This document shows, one piece after another, positions 7,308 through 8,010 of a stretch of DNA of 8,010 nt. Source of the DNA: Gammaproteobacteria bacterium (lineage in GTDB: Bacteria > Pseudomonadota > Gammaproteobacteria > SZUA-229); assembly GCA_002401185.1 (NCBI GenBank), contig NVSH01000030.1:1-8010 (forward strand), read 5' to 3'. The translations under genes and the position numbers were made by a program. Under the pieces are notes generated by a model that worked only from the letters and a program-made list of their open reading frames with translations, had not been told where the DNA came from and made no database searches. Position 1 is the stretch's first letter. Each line of letters starts with the position of its first letter.

Positions 7308-8010
7308 ATGCACTATCTTCACCTATCAGCGGGAGCCATAACGGCTCTCTGTCCCAAGGCAATCTCCAACCGATCGAGTGCCAGGTTGCTGGCGACTCGT
7401 GCGGCACTGCTGTTTACGTTATTGACTGCCTTTTGCGCCGGAAACGTCGCACTAGCTGCCACGACCGAACTCTCGATTCCCCCGCCGGGTGTGCCGAACG
7501 ACCAGTATCTCGGCCTCCCGGCCTCGGCGGAGGGGCCCGTCATCGATCCAGACAAAGGGTACCGCCTACAGAAACTGGGCGAGGACCTCTACATGGTCAC
7601 CGACAATGTTTACCAAGCGATGTTCTTGGTGTATGACGAAGGTGTTGCGCTAGTGGACGCGCCGCAGAGCCTTGCGAGTGTACTGACGAAGGCAATCTCA
7701 GAAATCACCGAAAACCCTATTACCCATGTTGTCTACAGCCATTCTCACCTAGATCACATCGGGGGCGTGACTGCCATACCGGGTAAGCCAGTTATTGTTG
7801 CGCATCAAGAGACACGTCGCCTGCTGGTTCGCTCGAACGATTCGGCACGCCCGTTGCCTACCAAGGTATTCGACGAAAGTTACCGGCTTCAGTTAGGTAA
7901 GCACCGGTTGGAACTCGCCTATCATGGCAATGGCCACTCGCCTGGAAATACGTTCATTTACGCACCGGCACAGAAGACGTTGATGGTCGTCGACATCATA
8001 TTTCCCGGTT
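7308..8010 (+). CDS. Exported metallo-beta-lactamase-fold hydrolase (3'-partial)
   Basis: The frame is open from ATG 7308 (GAGG at 7297–7300, 7-nt spacing) to the window end, giving 234 residues. A hydrophobic stretch (about 32–50, AALLFTLLTAFCAGNVALA) preceded by Arg residues looks like a Sec signal peptide with cleavage after Ala50. The n-region of about 31 residues is unusually long, so the true start could be internal. The hydrolase domain begins at about 85. Metal ligands are visible: HSHLDH with His145, His147, Asp149 and His150, then His210 in GNGHSPGN, and Asp229 in VVDIIFPG. These make a two-metal site. The family includes beta-lactamases, lactonases and other hydrolases. Nothing here fixes the substrate. 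The gene follows the SDR gene in the same direction and has visibly higher G+C than region 1, which suggests a different origin. Confidence 0.92.
   Translation, partial: MHYLHLSAGAITALCPKAISNRSSARLLATRAALLFTLLTAFCAGNVALAATTELSIPPPGVPNDQYLGLPASAEGPVIDPDKGYRLQKLGEDLYMVTDNVYQAMFLVYDEGVALVDAPQSLASVLTKAISEITENPITHVVYSHSHLDHIGGVTAIPGKPVIVAHQETRRLLVRSNDSARPLPTKVFDESYRLQLGKHRLELAYHGNGHSPGNTFIYAPAQKTLMVVDIIFPG

Noticed and set aside
7265..7636. 123-residue + strand ORF over the start of the metallo-hydrolase gene
   Set aside because: It is a shadow in another frame. The frame from ATG 7308 has the RBS, signal peptide and metal-binding motifs.

Overview
The window looks like a gammaproteobacterial chromosome, probably of a marine or environmental lineage. 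The strongest evidence is its left half, where the smc–zipA–ligA gene order is followed on the + strand. That order and these gamma-type proteins are typical of Pseudomonas- and Marinobacter-like bacteria. I cannot name a genus from sequence alone.

Region 1 (1–3717) is housekeeping. It holds the C-terminal part of the SMC chromosome condensation ATPase, then ZipA (FtsZ membrane anchor), then a complete NAD-dependent DNA ligase. The gaps are 3 and 10 nt, so this reads as one operon. The SMC frame is broken by a stop at 39–41, close to the window edge. A one-base sequencing error would explain it.

Region 2 (3718–5374) is a small accessory island with two type II toxin–antitoxin modules in tandem. 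The first is a Phd/YefM-type antitoxin overlapping a RelE/ParE-superfamily toxin by 13 nt, and it looks intact. The second is a ParD antitoxin followed by a ParE frame that is full length and conserved to its C-terminal motif but has no usable start codon. A 70-bp leader repeat precedes each module (about 76% identical, offset exactly 730 bp), and each module has its own short palindrome near the antitoxin start. Copy 1 of the repeat lies inside a 35-codon small ORF that has a strong ribosome binding site.

Region 3 (5375–8010) is a metabolic accessory cluster, visibly richer in G+C towards its right end. A LysR-type regulator on the − strand diverges from a short-chain dehydrogenase/reductase-fold gene, which is followed after 51 bp by an exported metallo-beta-lactamase-fold hydrolase that runs off the window. 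The 178-bp divergent region carries a perfect 15-bp palindrome and a second inverted repeat, both good operator candidates. The SDR protein lacks the catalytic tyrosine and serine of its family, so it may not be an ordinary oxidoreductase.

No tRNA, rRNA, CRISPR array, transposase or obvious riboswitch was seen. No gene-free stretch exceeds 300 bp; the longest is 3718–3952.
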